The translations under genes and the position numbers were made by a program. The notes below the pieces were generated by a model, which was given only the letters and a program-made list of their open reading frames with translations, was not told the origin of the DNA and did no database searches. Shown in pieces: positions 20,599-32,643 of a stretch of 64,000 bases of DNA. Origin of the DNA: Sipunculus nudus (taxonomy: Eukaryota > Annelida > Sipuncula > Golfingiida > Sipunculidae); assembly GCA_026874595.1 (NCBI GenBank), contig CM049315.1, forward strand, positions 70,441,916-70,505,915, written 5' to 3'. Every line of letters begins with the position of its first letter. Within the stretch, counting starts at the first letter, position 1.

Positions 20599-21264
20599 AC
20601 TAGTCCAGATTGGGATTTGGACTAGGCCTGATCAAAATCCATCATGTCAGTTAAGATTGCTGTTCATCAAGTATAACTTAAATTTATATTAAATAATCTA
20701 ATTTTTATTTTATTTCTTGACTGATTGATTTCTTCATACTTTATTACTTAAATATGTTAGGATTCAATATTATTTATTTATATAACTATAAAAAAATAAA
20801 ATTTATTTAATACATATTTAAATTAGATTATACTAAATGGAAAGCGTTTGCCAAATCAATTAAATTCAAAATAGAAACTGTAATTAATATAGTTTGCTGG
20901 AAATATGACCATATTCATACAAATTTTACTCATGTCAACAGTTATGCTATCATTGCAAGGTGAATATGAAACAAGCACAATGACAAATAAAGCAGTTTTC
21001 CTTTTAAAAATTAAAATCAGTAATGGGTCAAAGAAAAGCTTATACTTATGAAGTTAGTTGAGACATTTCCACTCCTCTGATCAAAGTTCACTCACTGTAA
21101 CAAAATCTGTTTGTTAGTTTTGTGCTTTCTTATATAAAAATTAAGTTATATCAAACCCAAATGAGTCCAGCGCAGATAACAAAAATGCCTCAACCAGAAC
21201 TAAATTTGAGATGATGGATTTTGATCTTGGCACAGTCCAGATCCAAATCACAATCTGGACTAGT
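20599..21264. repeat. Inverted-arm element, ~47-54-bp arms
   Basis: Arms 20599-20645 and 21211-21264 are imperfect inverse complements sharing ACTAGTCCAGATTG and GATCAAAATCCATCAT. The ~560 bp between them are AT-rich and non-coding. TCCAGATTGGGATCTGG-like phrases continue outward on both sides and grade into the minisatellite at 21379, so the arms and the array probably belong to one element. Confidence 0.55.
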
Positions 21265-21378
21265 ATAGTTTAGAATATGCCTAGACCAGAATTCAATTCA
21301 GGAGGATTTTGATTTGGCCTAGTCCAGATTCCAATTGCAATCTTGACTGGTCCAGTTTAGAATTGGCCTACTACAGGC

Positions 21379-22268
21379 CCAGACCATATCCCAATCATAA
21401 TCTGACCAAGACATATCCCAATTATGTTCTGGACAAGACATATCCCAATCATGTTTCTGACCAAGACATAGCCCCATCATATTCTGACCAAGACATATCC
21501 CAATTTTATTCTGACAAAGACATATCCCAGTTATATTCTGGCCGTGACCATATCCCAATTATATTCTGACCAAGACATATCCCAATCATATTCTGACCAA
21601 GACATATCCAAATTATATTCTGACCAAGGAATATCCCAATTATAATATGGCCAAGACATATCCCAATCATATTCTGACCAAGACATATCCCAATTATATT
21701 CTGACCAAGACATATCCCAATTATATTCTTACCAAGACACATCCCAATCATATATTGTTCAAGACATATCCCATTTGTATACTGCTCAAGACATATCCCA
21801 ATTATATTTTGACCAAGACATATCCCAGTTATATTCTGACCAAGACATATCCAAATTATATTCTGACCAAGACATATCCCAATTATATTCTGACCAAGAC
21901 ATATCCCAATTATATTCTGAACAAGACCATATCCCAGTTATATTCTGAACAAGACAATACCAATTATATTTTGACCAAGACATATCCCAGTTATATTTTG
22001 ACCAAGACATATCCCAATTATATTCTGACCAAGACCATATCCCAGTTATATTCTGACCAAGACATATCCCAATTGTATTCTTACCAAGACACACCCCAAT
22101 CATATTCTGATCAAGACATATCCCATTTATATACTGGCCAAGACATATCCCAATCATCTTCTGATCAAGACATATCCCATTTATATACTGGCCAAGACAT
22201 ATCCCAATTATATTTTGACCAAGACATATCCCAGTTATATTCTGGCCAAGACATATCCCAATCATATT
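21379..22268. repeat. 27-bp minisatellite array, ~33 copies
   Basis: Tandem copies of a 27-bp unit containing CAAGACATATCCCAATTAT plus TATTCTGAC, with a few 28-bp units and scattered substitutions. Because 27 is a multiple of 3, long frames stay open on both strands (248 codons on plus, 159 on minus) and translate to 9-residue repeats such as TYPNYILTK and IGICLGQNM. I regard these frames as by-products of the repeat. Confidence 0.9.
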
Positions 22269-23234
22269 ATGTTATACGCTTTAGTGCAGATTGTTTATTT
22301 TGTTCACAAACTTTCAAAGATAGAGCTCCTTCATCAAAAGGCAATTGGAAATTGTATAAAAAAAGCGACTGTATAAATATGTTATATGTTTGATTAACAA
22401 TAAATAATAACCATAATGCCAAATCACGATATCCACATTACTTCTTTAATAAACGGCAGCCGTCATTTACGCAAATTATCATTACAGATGAACACATAAC
22501 ATACGTGGAGATCTTTATATATATATATATATATATTAAATGTGTGTGTTTCAGTGAACGTGTGAAATCCCGAAATACTCGTATTTACTAACATACTTTG
22601 GTCCCCGTGAGAGTTTCGCCAAAAGGAACATCGTGAAAATGAAACATTCGTGAATAAGACACCCAACCGTCAAAAGGCAAGTCAAAAAGCAGAGGATTGA
22701 TATTATAAATAATAATTGATCTTGTAAGCATCTTGTAAAGCTATTATTAATAATCAGATCTCTCGAATTATCTTCAAACCATGAACAATGATCTTTATTC
22801 TTTCGGTATACACTCGAGTCCTCGTCCATGTATTACTTTCTATTACTAATTCATAAAAAGATGGATATACTCTATGTAGTTTATTGTATTGTGAGATCTC
22901 GTAATTTGAGCCACTGTGAAACAGTGAAAACCTAAAATCGCGAAGTAGTTACCTCGCGAATATGAAGCCAACCATACACGGTATCTACTTATACTTTCAG
23001 TAAATACATTTATTCCCTAATTCACCCCGTAACTCTATGTTTTTACTGAAAATTCAATTCTAGAAAACATATTTCCCTAAAATGCAGGGCCCGAAATTTC
23101 AAATATTTACTGATGTGAAAAGCATCGACAATAATCTGATCCTCTTGCATATTAATTTATCTACATGATACCATGACCTAGCTGTGCATCTTCAATATAC
23201 CTCCGCTCAATAAAAGTTACGCTGTTTTTATACG

Positions 23235-23770
23235 ACCGTCATATTACGGGAGTATCATGTTATGCCCACTGTCCGTCCGTCCGTTAACTTTTAGTGTCGC
23301 CGCGATAACCTAACGGGGCTTTGATGGATTTTCACGAAACTCACCATGACTACTTACCAACAGATTATCTCACTCGAGTTCGATTATGGGCAACATCCAC
23401 GCATATTTAATAAGGTCATGGGTCACTAGGCTACTTTGTGATGTCGCCGCGATAACATATAAATAATACGGAGGATTTTTTTTATAAAACTCATAAAACA
23501 TGTTAATAAGTAAAATAGCTCGCCTAAGTTCGATTTCCAGCTAAATCCATATGCATATTTAATGAAGTCAGAGGTCACCGCACTTTGGAGGCACCCAGGT
23601 GACTTGCCAAAAATTTGATGGATTTTCATGAAACTCATTATACATATTTACCAATACAGTTTCTCATCTGAATTACCTTCTCATCAAAATTCACGCATAT
23701 GTAAAGAAGTCAGAGGTCACCAGATACACGACGGGCGTGTTATACACGTTTGCGGTACTCTTTTAATATG
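23235..23770. repeat. Dispersed repeat with three degenerate internal units
   Basis: Begins after CCACTGTCCGTCCGTCCG and contains three degenerate units of about 150 bp built around TTTGATGGATTTTCACGAAA and GAAGTCAGAGGTCACC, ending GTTTGCGGTACTCTTTT. No coding frame. The internal repetition is visible directly; family membership is not established. Confidence 0.5.
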
Positions 23771-26700
23771 TACATATTATTAAGGAAAACAATGAAGCCA
23801 GCACATGGTGTAATTTTTCGCCCATTTATTTGTGAACCATTGACCACTGACATCTTATTTCGACCAACATTTGTAAAAACGAGATACAATGAGCGGTAAC
23901 ACTTCTACCTATAACTTGGCCATGGTACACGCGGATCACTGAAATTGCATTTCTGTAACACTGATGCACCTAGACATTATGTGTGTATAATCACAGTCCG
24001 CAGGTGAAAGTTACAGGCCCGCTGTAAGGTGTGCCAGCACAACATGTCATTATCATAAAGTAGTGATTATATGTTTCATCCTAAGGAACGTGAAGGCCAA
24101 GTCGGCAACTAAACTTAAAGGGACATAATCAGGAGCAATATTATGCCTGTTCCTTCACCCTTATCAGTTCAGTTTTTATTTAAACAAAAGTTTCCCAGCA
24201 AAACATCCCAGCGCACGGTCTAAGTACCTCCCCTTCAGCTGCTTAACACTCTGATATGATTTTGCGAACAAGAAAACATGTTCCAGTGTGTCTGTTTAAC
24301 AAAGTAAGGCCGCGTGACCGGTGGTCCGATTTTGCGCATGCGCGACAGATCCAGAACAAGGAGTAGTCCTAACATGAACGTGCACGGTTTTGAAATATGG
24401 GTTTTTAACCGGAAAAGAAAACGGAAAACGCAGATGGCGTTCGCGCTATGTTTATGTTGGCGCAAGTGATCGCGCCCGGACCACTTTTCTTAACACTTGT
24501 TTGCAGGAGTAAGTCAACGGTTTTAGTACAATAATTTGGCAGGTACCATTTTATTTCAAAGGGAAAACGCTATTATGTCTATATAAGATGACTTTTAAGA
24601 TATATATTGATTATATTACGTGAGGCTGACTCTGGTGTAAAGGTGCTGGCCGTCCATGAACCACATCGCACTCTTTGTGCACATACCTCCCCCAACAACG
24701 ATTTTTAGCTCAACTGTGAGCTATAGCCATGGTGCGGTTACCGTCCATCGTCTGTGTTCTTACTAGTAGCTTACCTCCGTAATAACTAGAATGATACACC
24801 CGAATTTTGTATAAAGGTGTTAAATAGGAAAGTACCCCACAATCCAAAAATTGGTGATTTTATATGCATTTTTGTATGTTATGGGTCAATAAGAAATTGC
24901 ATTCTTTTTAGCGGTGTGGTCCATTTAGCAGTCATGGTGTAACTAATAAAAGGTGAAAGTAGATGTACGTGCATTCTGGCATCTATATCCCTGTAATCGT
25001 GCACATTTTGAATAGAATTGGCCCAACTAATTTTTCAGAGCCAAGTCAGACATATTTGTACTTTGACCCTGGTTTTTGCCCTTTTTCATTAAATTCAGAC
25101 ACAACGAATAGATTTTCTGAGAAAAGACTATGGATTCCCACTTTATCAGTGCTCCACTTGACAAACGGTGCCCTGTAGTGATCAACGTGTCAGTCCGTCC
25201 GTTGATGCATCAGATTGCATTTCACCCCAGCTCTGACTCTGAGGTATACGAATACTTTTGTATCTTAAATTTATATATTTACAATTTTAATTTTACATGA
25301 CTTTTTCTTAGGTAAGAATAATACAAGACATTAAATTTTCAACATTATATTAAAAAACATGTTATGGCCTACACTGTATAGAAAACTTTATTTGTTAAAT
25401 CTCAAAATATACTATTCTTGTAAATTTCAAAATAAAGTAAAATAAAACCCAAAATAAATTTCAAAGCATACTTTGAAATCATTATGTCAAAGGCGAACAC
25501 CAATATTTAAATAATAATATGGGTTATTAAATTTATGCCCAGAACTCTCTTGTACCTTAAGAGATATGCTCATACATACGCATACACACTCCTAAGACAG
25601 TCATGAGACAATAACATTAAGTACTTTTTTTAATACAAAGGGTTTTGTTCTTTAACTTCGAATTATATGGGACAATATTTTTATTAACTGGGGGGGGGGG
25701 GGGTATTAATATATACCAGAATTGGTTTTATATTATACATATAAAGAACTTGAGTCATAAGAAAATGCTGCATGGACATACCTGGAATATTTCATTTTAT
25801 TTAGTTTCATTTTTTTTAATTTTGAACAAAATTGTTTATAATTAACAATTAAAAGTTTCATATACAGGGGATGGGGGGGGGGGATAAGGTAAGGGCCAGG
25901 TGAAGGTATGCAAACATCTCACTATTGATGGTAAAGTAATAGTAATTGAAGCCAAGTAATAGTAATAGTTACAGATGACTGTTGTAATAGTAATGTTTTG
26001 TTGTAGTAATAATAGTAATAGATGGATTAAGAAGTAATATTAATAATAATAATAGAACCACTGTAATAGGACATAACCCTAGGACATTTGTCGAAGCGAC
26101 GTACGTACTATATGTGGTATCAATTCTGTCACAAACTATATATGAACCAGCATTTTTTTTATCTCGCTTTATAAATTAATGATATTCTCAGTGATAGAGG
26201 ATATAAAGAAAACCTTATAGCGGAATAGCGGAAACTATTGATTTATACCAGAGATCAACACCTTTGATGTTGACATCAGCTGAGCTTCGTTGGCCTCAAG
26301 CCACTTTTACTTGCAATTTATGAAGAAAGTGATACAATGTTTGATTTAATCATTAATAAGTATATGCTGTAATGTACACGCTTCTTTTACACCGACATTC
26401 TCCAGTATATTGTACTGATGGAGAACTGCTAACTTTCGTCATATATGTTACCGTCTGTAATCGCCTGAGGGCACGCCACTTTTTAACATATGAAAAGCAA
26501 GCAACGCAGTGTCACAACCTGGTATGCCAGGGGACCGTATGCTTGACTTGCTGTGACAAAGGTAGCATTGGCTTAATATGAAGTGTTAGAGAGTAATTAA
26601 CATCCTTGGAACGCATTCCAAACCACCGACATGTCTCCACGTAATGTGTGATATGTTACACCCTCCTGTAGACGTTTGTGCAATGTATATTTACTCCCTA

Positions 26701-26894
26701 ATCAGCTCTTACAATACATTATAATCACCGACAAAAACCGATTTTCATACAACACATCATGAATGTGACTTAACATTTTGCATTAAATTGTATATTCCTT
26801 GGTATTTTATTATTTCATTATGGCATACATACGTATGTATGTATGTATGTATATATATATATATAATATTTATATATTATATATATAATTAAAT

Positions 26895-27019
26895 ATCCCC
26901 TTTCCGGGTGAGAATTTGCGACTTATGGCACTCCCCTTAGTTTATTTATGTTTTGTTTTTGACATTAAGAAATATATACGTTTGGAATTGAATAAGGAAG
27001 TCATGAATGTTAATTTACA

Positions 27020-27020
<1 letters not shown>
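26895..27020 (+). repeat. Microsatellite-linked repeat, partner of 1594-1716
   Basis: About 120 bp matching the reverse complement of 1594-1716 almost throughout. Followed directly by (TA)n. Confidence 0.8.
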
Positions 27021-27059
<39 letters not shown>

Positions 27060-27102
27060 TATATATGTAACATATTATTGTAGTTTTGGCTGGAAAATGT
27101 AA

Positions 27103-27139
<37 letters not shown>

Positions 27140-27211
27140 CATATAAACTAACACACAAAACACTTTTTCTTATACCGACATTCAAACCTTTACTTTACAA
27201 TGATCCCGCCA

Positions 27212-27460
27212 TTCACTTATTCGGCTCATATTACCAGGTTCATTAGTGCGTAAGTTCTCGTACATTTTTTACTAATCCTTGATGAGGCTCAAACATCCGG
27301 ACCATGTACCGGATCTACACAAAAATCAATACCTTTTCTTCATTAGCCCATTCCCACAATGCCCGCACATCCCAGTCATGATTGCATGAGTTACGTTGTG
27401 AACAAACACGCAAACAACCAAACGGGGATTAAAGCATGTATCCTCCTAGCAGCGGCAAAC
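27212..27460 (-). repeat. Dispersed ~370-bp repeat, copy 2 (partial)
   Basis: Carries the family blocks (minus strand: TTGTTCACAACGTAACTCA, GGAATGGGC-like, GATCCGG-like) in the same order as the copy at 487-845. It ends about 50 bp upstream of exon 2. Confidence 0.7.
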
Positions 27461-27510
27461 TTCCTTGCATTTGACATTATACTTATTATATTTTATGGAT
27501 TTCTTTGCAG

Positions 27511-27789
27511 ATACGAACACAGTGTTAACGTACTTTTGGAGAAAACGCTGAAGGGGAACAAACGTGTACAAATCCTGCCTCAGTTTGAGATCCAGGCCGT
27601 GTCGTCCTTCCATTTCGCAGCCCTGATGGGGTATAAAGACATCCTTTCCGTCTTCCTGAAAAGAGAAATGCCAGTGGACGTCCCCCTGGCGTCAGGCTCA
27701 ACCGCGTTACACATGGCGGCGTTAGGGGGCCACACGGATCTTGTGAAATACCTCATCAGATGTGAGGCAGACGTCACCAAAACTGACGG
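27511..27789 (+). CDS. ANK-Death protein, exon 2 (ankyrin repeats)
   Basis: 279 nt between acceptor TTCTTTGCAG (to 27510) and donor GTACGTAAG (27790), phase 2 at both ends, so the frame runs unbroken from exon 1 to exon 3. It encodes about two ankyrin repeats: VSSFHFAALMGYKDILSVFL and the textbook unit GSTALHMAALGGHTDLVKYL followed by IRCEADVTKTDG. These are the residues that make the helix-turn-helix-loop stack for protein binding. Residues 46-137 of the deduced 517-aa protein. Confidence 0.85.
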
Positions 27790-28137
27790 GTACGTAAGCA
27801 GTTTTGTGTGACTTACAGTGAGATACTTTATTAGTCCTGTACATATAATATAACTGTCTCATACATTCCATTTTTTTCCAAAGGACATTATTCTCGGGTA
27901 AACGAAGTTGTCTAGAAATGAACAAAACACCAACATATCTGTAACAAAATTTTCGATCAGGCTGATTCATTAGATATTTTACCATACAACATAAAACTAT
28001 TATCACAGTTTTTGGGGGAATATAGGTCTAAAGTAAAAATGTTTTAAAGCGTGCATGATTATGCACGGTGCATAGAGGAGAGAATTAAAAAAATGTTTGA
28101 ATGTTTTATTTATTCAGCGTTTTCTTCTAAAATACAG

Positions 28138-29278
28138 ATACAAATGGACAGCGTTGCATTATGCGGCTATCGTGGGTCACATGGTCACGTGCGAGTACCT
28201 GGTAGAAAAAGGCGTTAAAGTCGACGCACGTGACAAGGACGGCACCACCGCCGCGTACCGCGCATTTCATGCCGGTCACAAGAACATAGTTGATCTGTGC
28301 TGTAAACACGGGGATCGGGAAACACTGCTCGCCGTGGACGATGACGTCAACTCCCAAGATGGCGAAGAGCCGGATTACTATAGTCTCCCAAAGAAACTAG
28401 ACCGAGCAGGCAGCGAGGACAATTGTTTATCACCCAAACGGCGACCCCCTCCCCCTCAGCCCAAATTGATCCGCACTGAATCCATGCCTCCTGACATTGG
28501 CCATTCCCCTGCCGACGTAGGTGCGTTCCCAAGGGAACTACAAACATTTCCACGTCCGACCGGTAAGCGCACGCGCAGGGAAAAAGTACGTAAAGAAATC
28601 CGGCGCCAGTTGGATCTAGCGTTTAATTCGGATTATATGGAACCGGTGAAGCACGGCGCAGGTGGACAGTCAGGTGGCATGCCATGTTTGGAAGACAATG
28701 ACATAATGTGTGGAATGGGACTTAAAACCCTCCGAGGACTTTTGAGGGAAGAAATGGAAAAATACCAACAGGAGGCTATGTTGACCAAAATATTCGAGGA
28801 TATCGTGTCATGTTGTGAAGATGATGATGATATATATGAGACTTTACCCGTGTTTGATGTATCCCCAACATCTAATGCAGCGTCTCCTAAAACCCCGCCT
28901 GCCCTACCCCCTCGTAACGAAGGGCAAAAACGCCCCTCTGACCGAGAGTCTATCCATTCCTATTTCGATACAATAAAATTAGACAAAGAAAGGTCCAACG
29001 CGGCCATCTTGAATCACGTGTTCAAAAAGATAGCTCCGACTCTCAGCAGTTCTTGGAAGAAACTTGCCTGGGAACTCAAACTTGGAAATAGAATAGACTT
29101 CATATCAGCCAAATATCCTAAAGATCCAGAAAAACAAGCAATGACGCTGCTTGGAGAGTGGCGAATTAATAATGGAAATAAGACAGATATTGACGATCTT
29201 CTGCTTGCATTGCGTGCATGTAAATTAAATGACGTCATATCCAAACTTGAGAGTGTTTGCCAGGAGTTTACAGCGTGA
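28138..29278 (+). CDS. ANK-Death protein, exon 3 (ankyrin, linker, Death domain)
   Basis: Starts after acceptor TTCTAAAATACAG and ends at TGA 29276-29278. It first completes the ankyrin region (YKWTALHYAAIVGHMVTCEY, DKDGTTAAYRAFHAGHKNIV). A ~290-residue linker follows with adaptor-like short motifs: DYYSLPK (about residue 215), DYMEP (about 303), acidic CCEDDDDIYETLP (about 370) and the proline motif TPPALPPRN, suggesting phosphotyrosine and SH3 docking. The last ~90 residues form a Death domain (VFKKIAPTLSSSWKKLAWEL, AMTLLGEWR, DDLLLALRACKLNDVI). The deduced protein is 517 aa. A cytoplasmic signalling or innate-immunity scaffold is the likely role, inferred from architecture. BANK/BCAP-like or NF-kB-p105-like homology cannot be decided by eye. 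Confidence 0.88.
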
Positions 29279-29604
29279 GGTAAACTCCAACAAGGTTGAA
29301 TTTTAAATCCGTCGGAGAAAATTTTCAAAAGGATTGGTCAAAGACCGCATTTCTAATTGAAAACTAACGTTCAGACACAGTCATGCAAACAAGCATGTTT
29401 GATTTGTTTTTATTTTTTGTTAAGACTTGTTCAAGCCAGGATCCATCACAGTGTATAGGTTGAGAGTAATTTATTTTCTTGATTGTGTAGGCCAGAGATA
29501 GGGAAGAGTAAAGAACTTATACGCAGCGGCTATTCACTTATGCTGTCCAAGGTCCCTGTGGCTATAGCCATCGCTTAGTTTAGCAAATTTTTCTGAGGAT
29601 GACG

Positions 29605-29889
29605 ACCAGGGTTGGCACAGAACAAATAATTGTAATCAGACCAATGTGAGCGCGGCATCGCATTGTGCATCAAGTTCAAAGTTTTAAACTTGCAACACTC
29701 GACACACTGGTTGGTCTGAATATACCGGTTCTGGCACAGAGCCAAGAATTAGACCAAAGAGAGCTGGTGTCTCATTGTTATCAGACCAATGAGAGTGGGT
29801 ATAGCATGTTTACAGTTCAGCTGAACATTGCGATTATATTCTCTGACTGATCTGATAACAATTCTTTGCTCTGTGCCAACCCTTGTGGT
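29605..29889. mobile_element. MITE with ~45-bp TIRs
   Basis: The left end AGGGTTGGCACAGAACAAAT continues to TTGTAATCAGACCAATG. The right end read on minus is AAGGGTTGGCACAGAGCAAAG continuing to TTGTTATCAGATCA, an imperfect inverse copy. A further internal copy of CTGGCACAGAGCCAAGAATTA occurs near 29733. Non-coding, about 285 bp. It lies in the probable 3' UTR of the ANK-Death gene, upstream of the AATAAA motifs, so it may be transcribed as a hairpin. Confidence 0.7.
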
Positions 29890-30179
29890 CCGACTCGGAG
29901 AACTTTGCTATACAAAGCAGCGTTTACAGTCAGGGAGATCTGATACAACTGCAGTGTAAAACCGCTGCGTTTTTAGCGTACTGTACTGGGGATTTTTTTT
30001 ATAACAGACGGATGATCAGCAACGACATTAAAAAAAGATTAGATATGTAGCGGATAAAAGTTAATATACACAGTGTAGTTAAAGAAATACTAGCACCGAC
30101 GTTATTTTTATATATTTTTTTTTTTTCAAATTTCTTCGAAAGAATTTTATGTGAATATGATGTAAATATACACTTTGTG

Positions 30180-30185
30180 AATAAA
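30180..30185 (+). terminator. Candidate poly(A) signal of ANK-Death gene
   Basis: AATAAA about 0.9 kb after the stop. A second AATAAA is at 30288-30293. Either would place the MITE at 29605-29889 inside the 3' UTR. Confidence 0.35.
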
Positions 30186-31004
30186 TGTTTTCATATGTTC
30201 GTGAATATATCCTGATATTTAACACCAAATTGTCTATTCATAATATTCCAAAGTTCTTGTCATTCCTGACTTGATGTAAACTATAGAAATAAAATGTAAT
30301 GATGTCCAAGAAAAAATGTGTTAATATGTGTTTTTAATTTTAATGAAACCAATTTAAGCAAGTATTTGACATATAATTTGATGATAAATATAAAAATAAC
30401 AGTACTCATGCCTGTTGACTTGATCTGGTATTTTTTAACAGTCACGTGGTAATGAGATCGCCTCATTTTACGATATCCGTTTAAACATTCAGGGAAAGTC
30501 ACGGTTTTTTTGCCGTAGGTTTGCGTGGGAAGACTTCGAACCAAACAATTACTTCCCATAGCGACATGTTATATTAAGTAACCTCAATTTCTCAGCTTGG
30601 CTCAGAATTCAAGTTCAGGGCCCCTTCTGCTTAGTACACACCTCAGAAGACCTCAGACGAAAGACAATTACTCACTGTCACCATAAAACATGTCATAATT
30701 GTACAGTCCCTGGAACCAAAGTTTTGGTGCACAGATTGATGGCGGCGTACCTATATTTATAGGTCTCGGCATACTGCCTGAGGGCTCTTGCACCTTGACA
30801 TCAAGTCAAACCACAAGCGTTCGTCAACCGAAACGAACGTATGTTAAGTTATATCTAATTCCCTGCAGGCTTTAACGCAAAACGCACCCCATCTTGTGTT
30901 TCATAAAGGACCACCAGTACTGAAACCGAGAAAAGAACTGCTAAAAGTTGAAAATATAATTTTAAACTAGAAATTTGTATTCTAATGAATGTAGGCATTC
31001 GTTG

Positions 31005-31250
31005 ATCACTTATTCGTTCCATATTCCCAATTTCATTTGTACATAAGTGACTGCACATTTGTGAATAATCCTTGATGACGTTCTTGAATCCGAATCATGA
31101 TCCACATCCACACCAAAATCTAATGAATACTTCATTGTCCCATTTCCGAAATGACCTGAAAATTTCACTAGATTTTATTCATTATTGCGTGATTTATATG
31201 TTGTGAACACACATAAACGGGGATGAACGCATACCAGTATTTTCCTTGCG
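31005..31250 (-). repeat. Dispersed ~370-bp repeat, copy 3 (partial)
   Basis: Same ordered blocks as the copy at 487-845 (minus: CGTTCATCCCCGTTTATGTG, CATTTCGGAAATGGG, GATTTTGGTGTGGATGTGGAT). Divergent. Confidence 0.65.
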
Positions 31251-31677
31251 GATACAAACATCCAACTTAATAGGTCTGTCGCTGTAATATTGTCTAATTG
31301 ATGAAGTGTTTTGTTTAAGGTAAAAACACTGTCACTTCCTACGTTCATTACTTGGACAATATATTTGCCGCGATTGCAAGTGCATGTAACAGACAACACA
31401 TCTGCAATGGTGGTCCTCTGTGCTATGTCTTTAAATGAAGAATGCTGCATTTATAGAAGTAACATTTTAAACAAGTAGCTCTTTTACCAGTTTCTTGTAC
31501 TTTCAGCCCTCTGTACAGTTAAATGGTTTTGGTATTAGCGGCTTACAGAACAGGCGGAGTGGCTCTAACAGGAACTAACATTGTATATTTGTGAAAGAAC
31601 AAACTCCAGGTGCACCAGTTCAGTGACCAGACGATAACAGCCCAGTCCAGGGATGTAGTCAGGATTTACGGAAAGGG

Positions 31678-31797
31678 GAGGGGGGGGGGGGGTACCCAGG
31701 GGATACAGCTTATCCGCTGGCCAAGGAGTGCACAAACACACATACATATGTATATATATATATATGTATATATAAATATATATATATATATATAATA
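31678..31797. repeat. poly(G) and (TA)n simple repeats
   Basis: GGGGAGGGGGGGGGGGG followed about 50 bp later by a TA-rich tract. Confidence 0.9.
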
Positions 31798-31964
31798 TAG
31801 AAGCAGCCTAATTCAGTATCCTTGTACCTTTTCAAGACTGAAAACAAGTGAAAAATCTACTTTCATACATTAATTGTCTTAGTAGATATTACTGTCTGGA
31901 ATGTTTTCCCTCAATTTTACACGCAAATTCAGAAGTCCGCAGAAGTCCGTTAAAATATGATGGA

Positions 31965-32246
31965 TAAGGCCAAAAAAAAAGGGTTCGGTTCTCAGACACA
32001 TTTTCATAAATCAATGAGGGCGGGCGATTTTTTTTTTTTTACCTTTTTTTGTTTGTGTCAATAAAAATGTCATATGATCAGGGAAAAGCATGACAATAAC
32101 AGATGTTTTGCTAAACAGGTAAAAGCACTACATAACAAAGGAAATTTTATCAGAATTTTATTGATCAAAATAAAAGTCTTTGATACGGGGTATTAAAATT
32201 GACGCGGGCGGTGCCTTAGAACCATACCTTTATTTTTTTAACCTAA
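31965..32246 (+). mobile_element. GGCC-ended MITE, copy a
   Basis: Left TIR TAAGGCCAAAAAAAAAGGGT then GGTTCTCAGACAC. The right end GTGCCTTAGAACCATACC then TTTTTTTAACCTAA is the inverse of the left. Interior markers in order: GGGCGGGCGATTTTTT, TCATATGATCAGGGAAAA, GTAAAAGCACTACATAACAA, TAAAATTGACGCGGGCGG. Copies at 32304, 38277 and 44243 share them. Confidence 0.8.
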
Positions 32247-32303
32247 GAATTTTTCGAGACAATTTACATGAACATGGATGTTTTAAGTGGTAAGGACTTC
32301 ATA

Positions 32304-32643
32304 TAAGGCCAAAATAAGGTATAGTTCTTAGGCACCGCGCGCGTCAATTTATCCCCCCCCCCCCCCCCGCATCAAAATATTTTATTTTGATTTTCAATAG
32401 AAACTTACCGATTTTGAGCTCTAGCCACTCGGATATTTCTTTCAAGAAGATAAAATAATACAATTTTGATAAGATTCCCTACGTTATGTAGTGCTTTTGC
32501 CTGTTTACCAAAATTTTCTGATATTATCATGTTTCCCTGTACATATGCCATTTTTATCGAACCATACAAATCAGGTAAAAAAATCGCCCTCGCGCACTGA
32601 TTTATGAAAAAAGTGCCTCAGAACCATTTCTTTTTTCTAATAA
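32304..32643 (-). mobile_element. GGCC-ended MITE, copy b (inverted next to copy a)
   Basis: Same interior markers in inverse orientation (GCGCGTCAATTTA, TTATGTAGTGCTTTT, CATATGCC, AAATCGCCCTCGCGC). It carries a ~60-bp segment near GAGCTCTAGCCACTCGGATA that copies a and c lack and copy d has. With copy a it forms a long inverted repeat with a ~60-bp spacer. Confidence 0.8.

Larger units (their letters stand above)
17571..27510. other. Intron 1 of ANK-Death gene, right part
   Basis: No convincing exon. Contents: (TA)n at 18853-18902, (GA)n at 19529-19560, (TA)n at 20270-20319 with a foldback at 20330-20391, inverted arms at 20599-20645 and 21211-21264, a 27-bp minisatellite at 21379-22268, (TA)n at 22516-22536, a dispersed repeat at 23235-23770, further TTTTAGCTCAACTGTGAGC-type repeat sequence near 24700, poly(G) at 25690-25704 and 25872-25882, (TA)n tracts at 26830-26890 and 27021-27053, a repeat at 26895-27020, and (CA)n(TA)n at 27101-27141. 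A dispersed-repeat copy at 27212-27460 ends 50 bp before exon 2. Confidence 0.55.

Noticed and set aside
20519-20660. CRISPR-like or tRNA-like interpretation of the repeated CCAGATT phrases
   Set aside because: Repeats are degenerate, unevenly spaced and part of the inverted-arm/minisatellite element; CRISPR is not expected in an animal genome.
21647-22393. 248-codon plus-strand ORF with 9-residue repeats, and 159-codon minus-strand ORF
   Set aside because: Both are created by the 27-bp minisatellite, whose period is a multiple of 3; no start context, no non-repeat domain.
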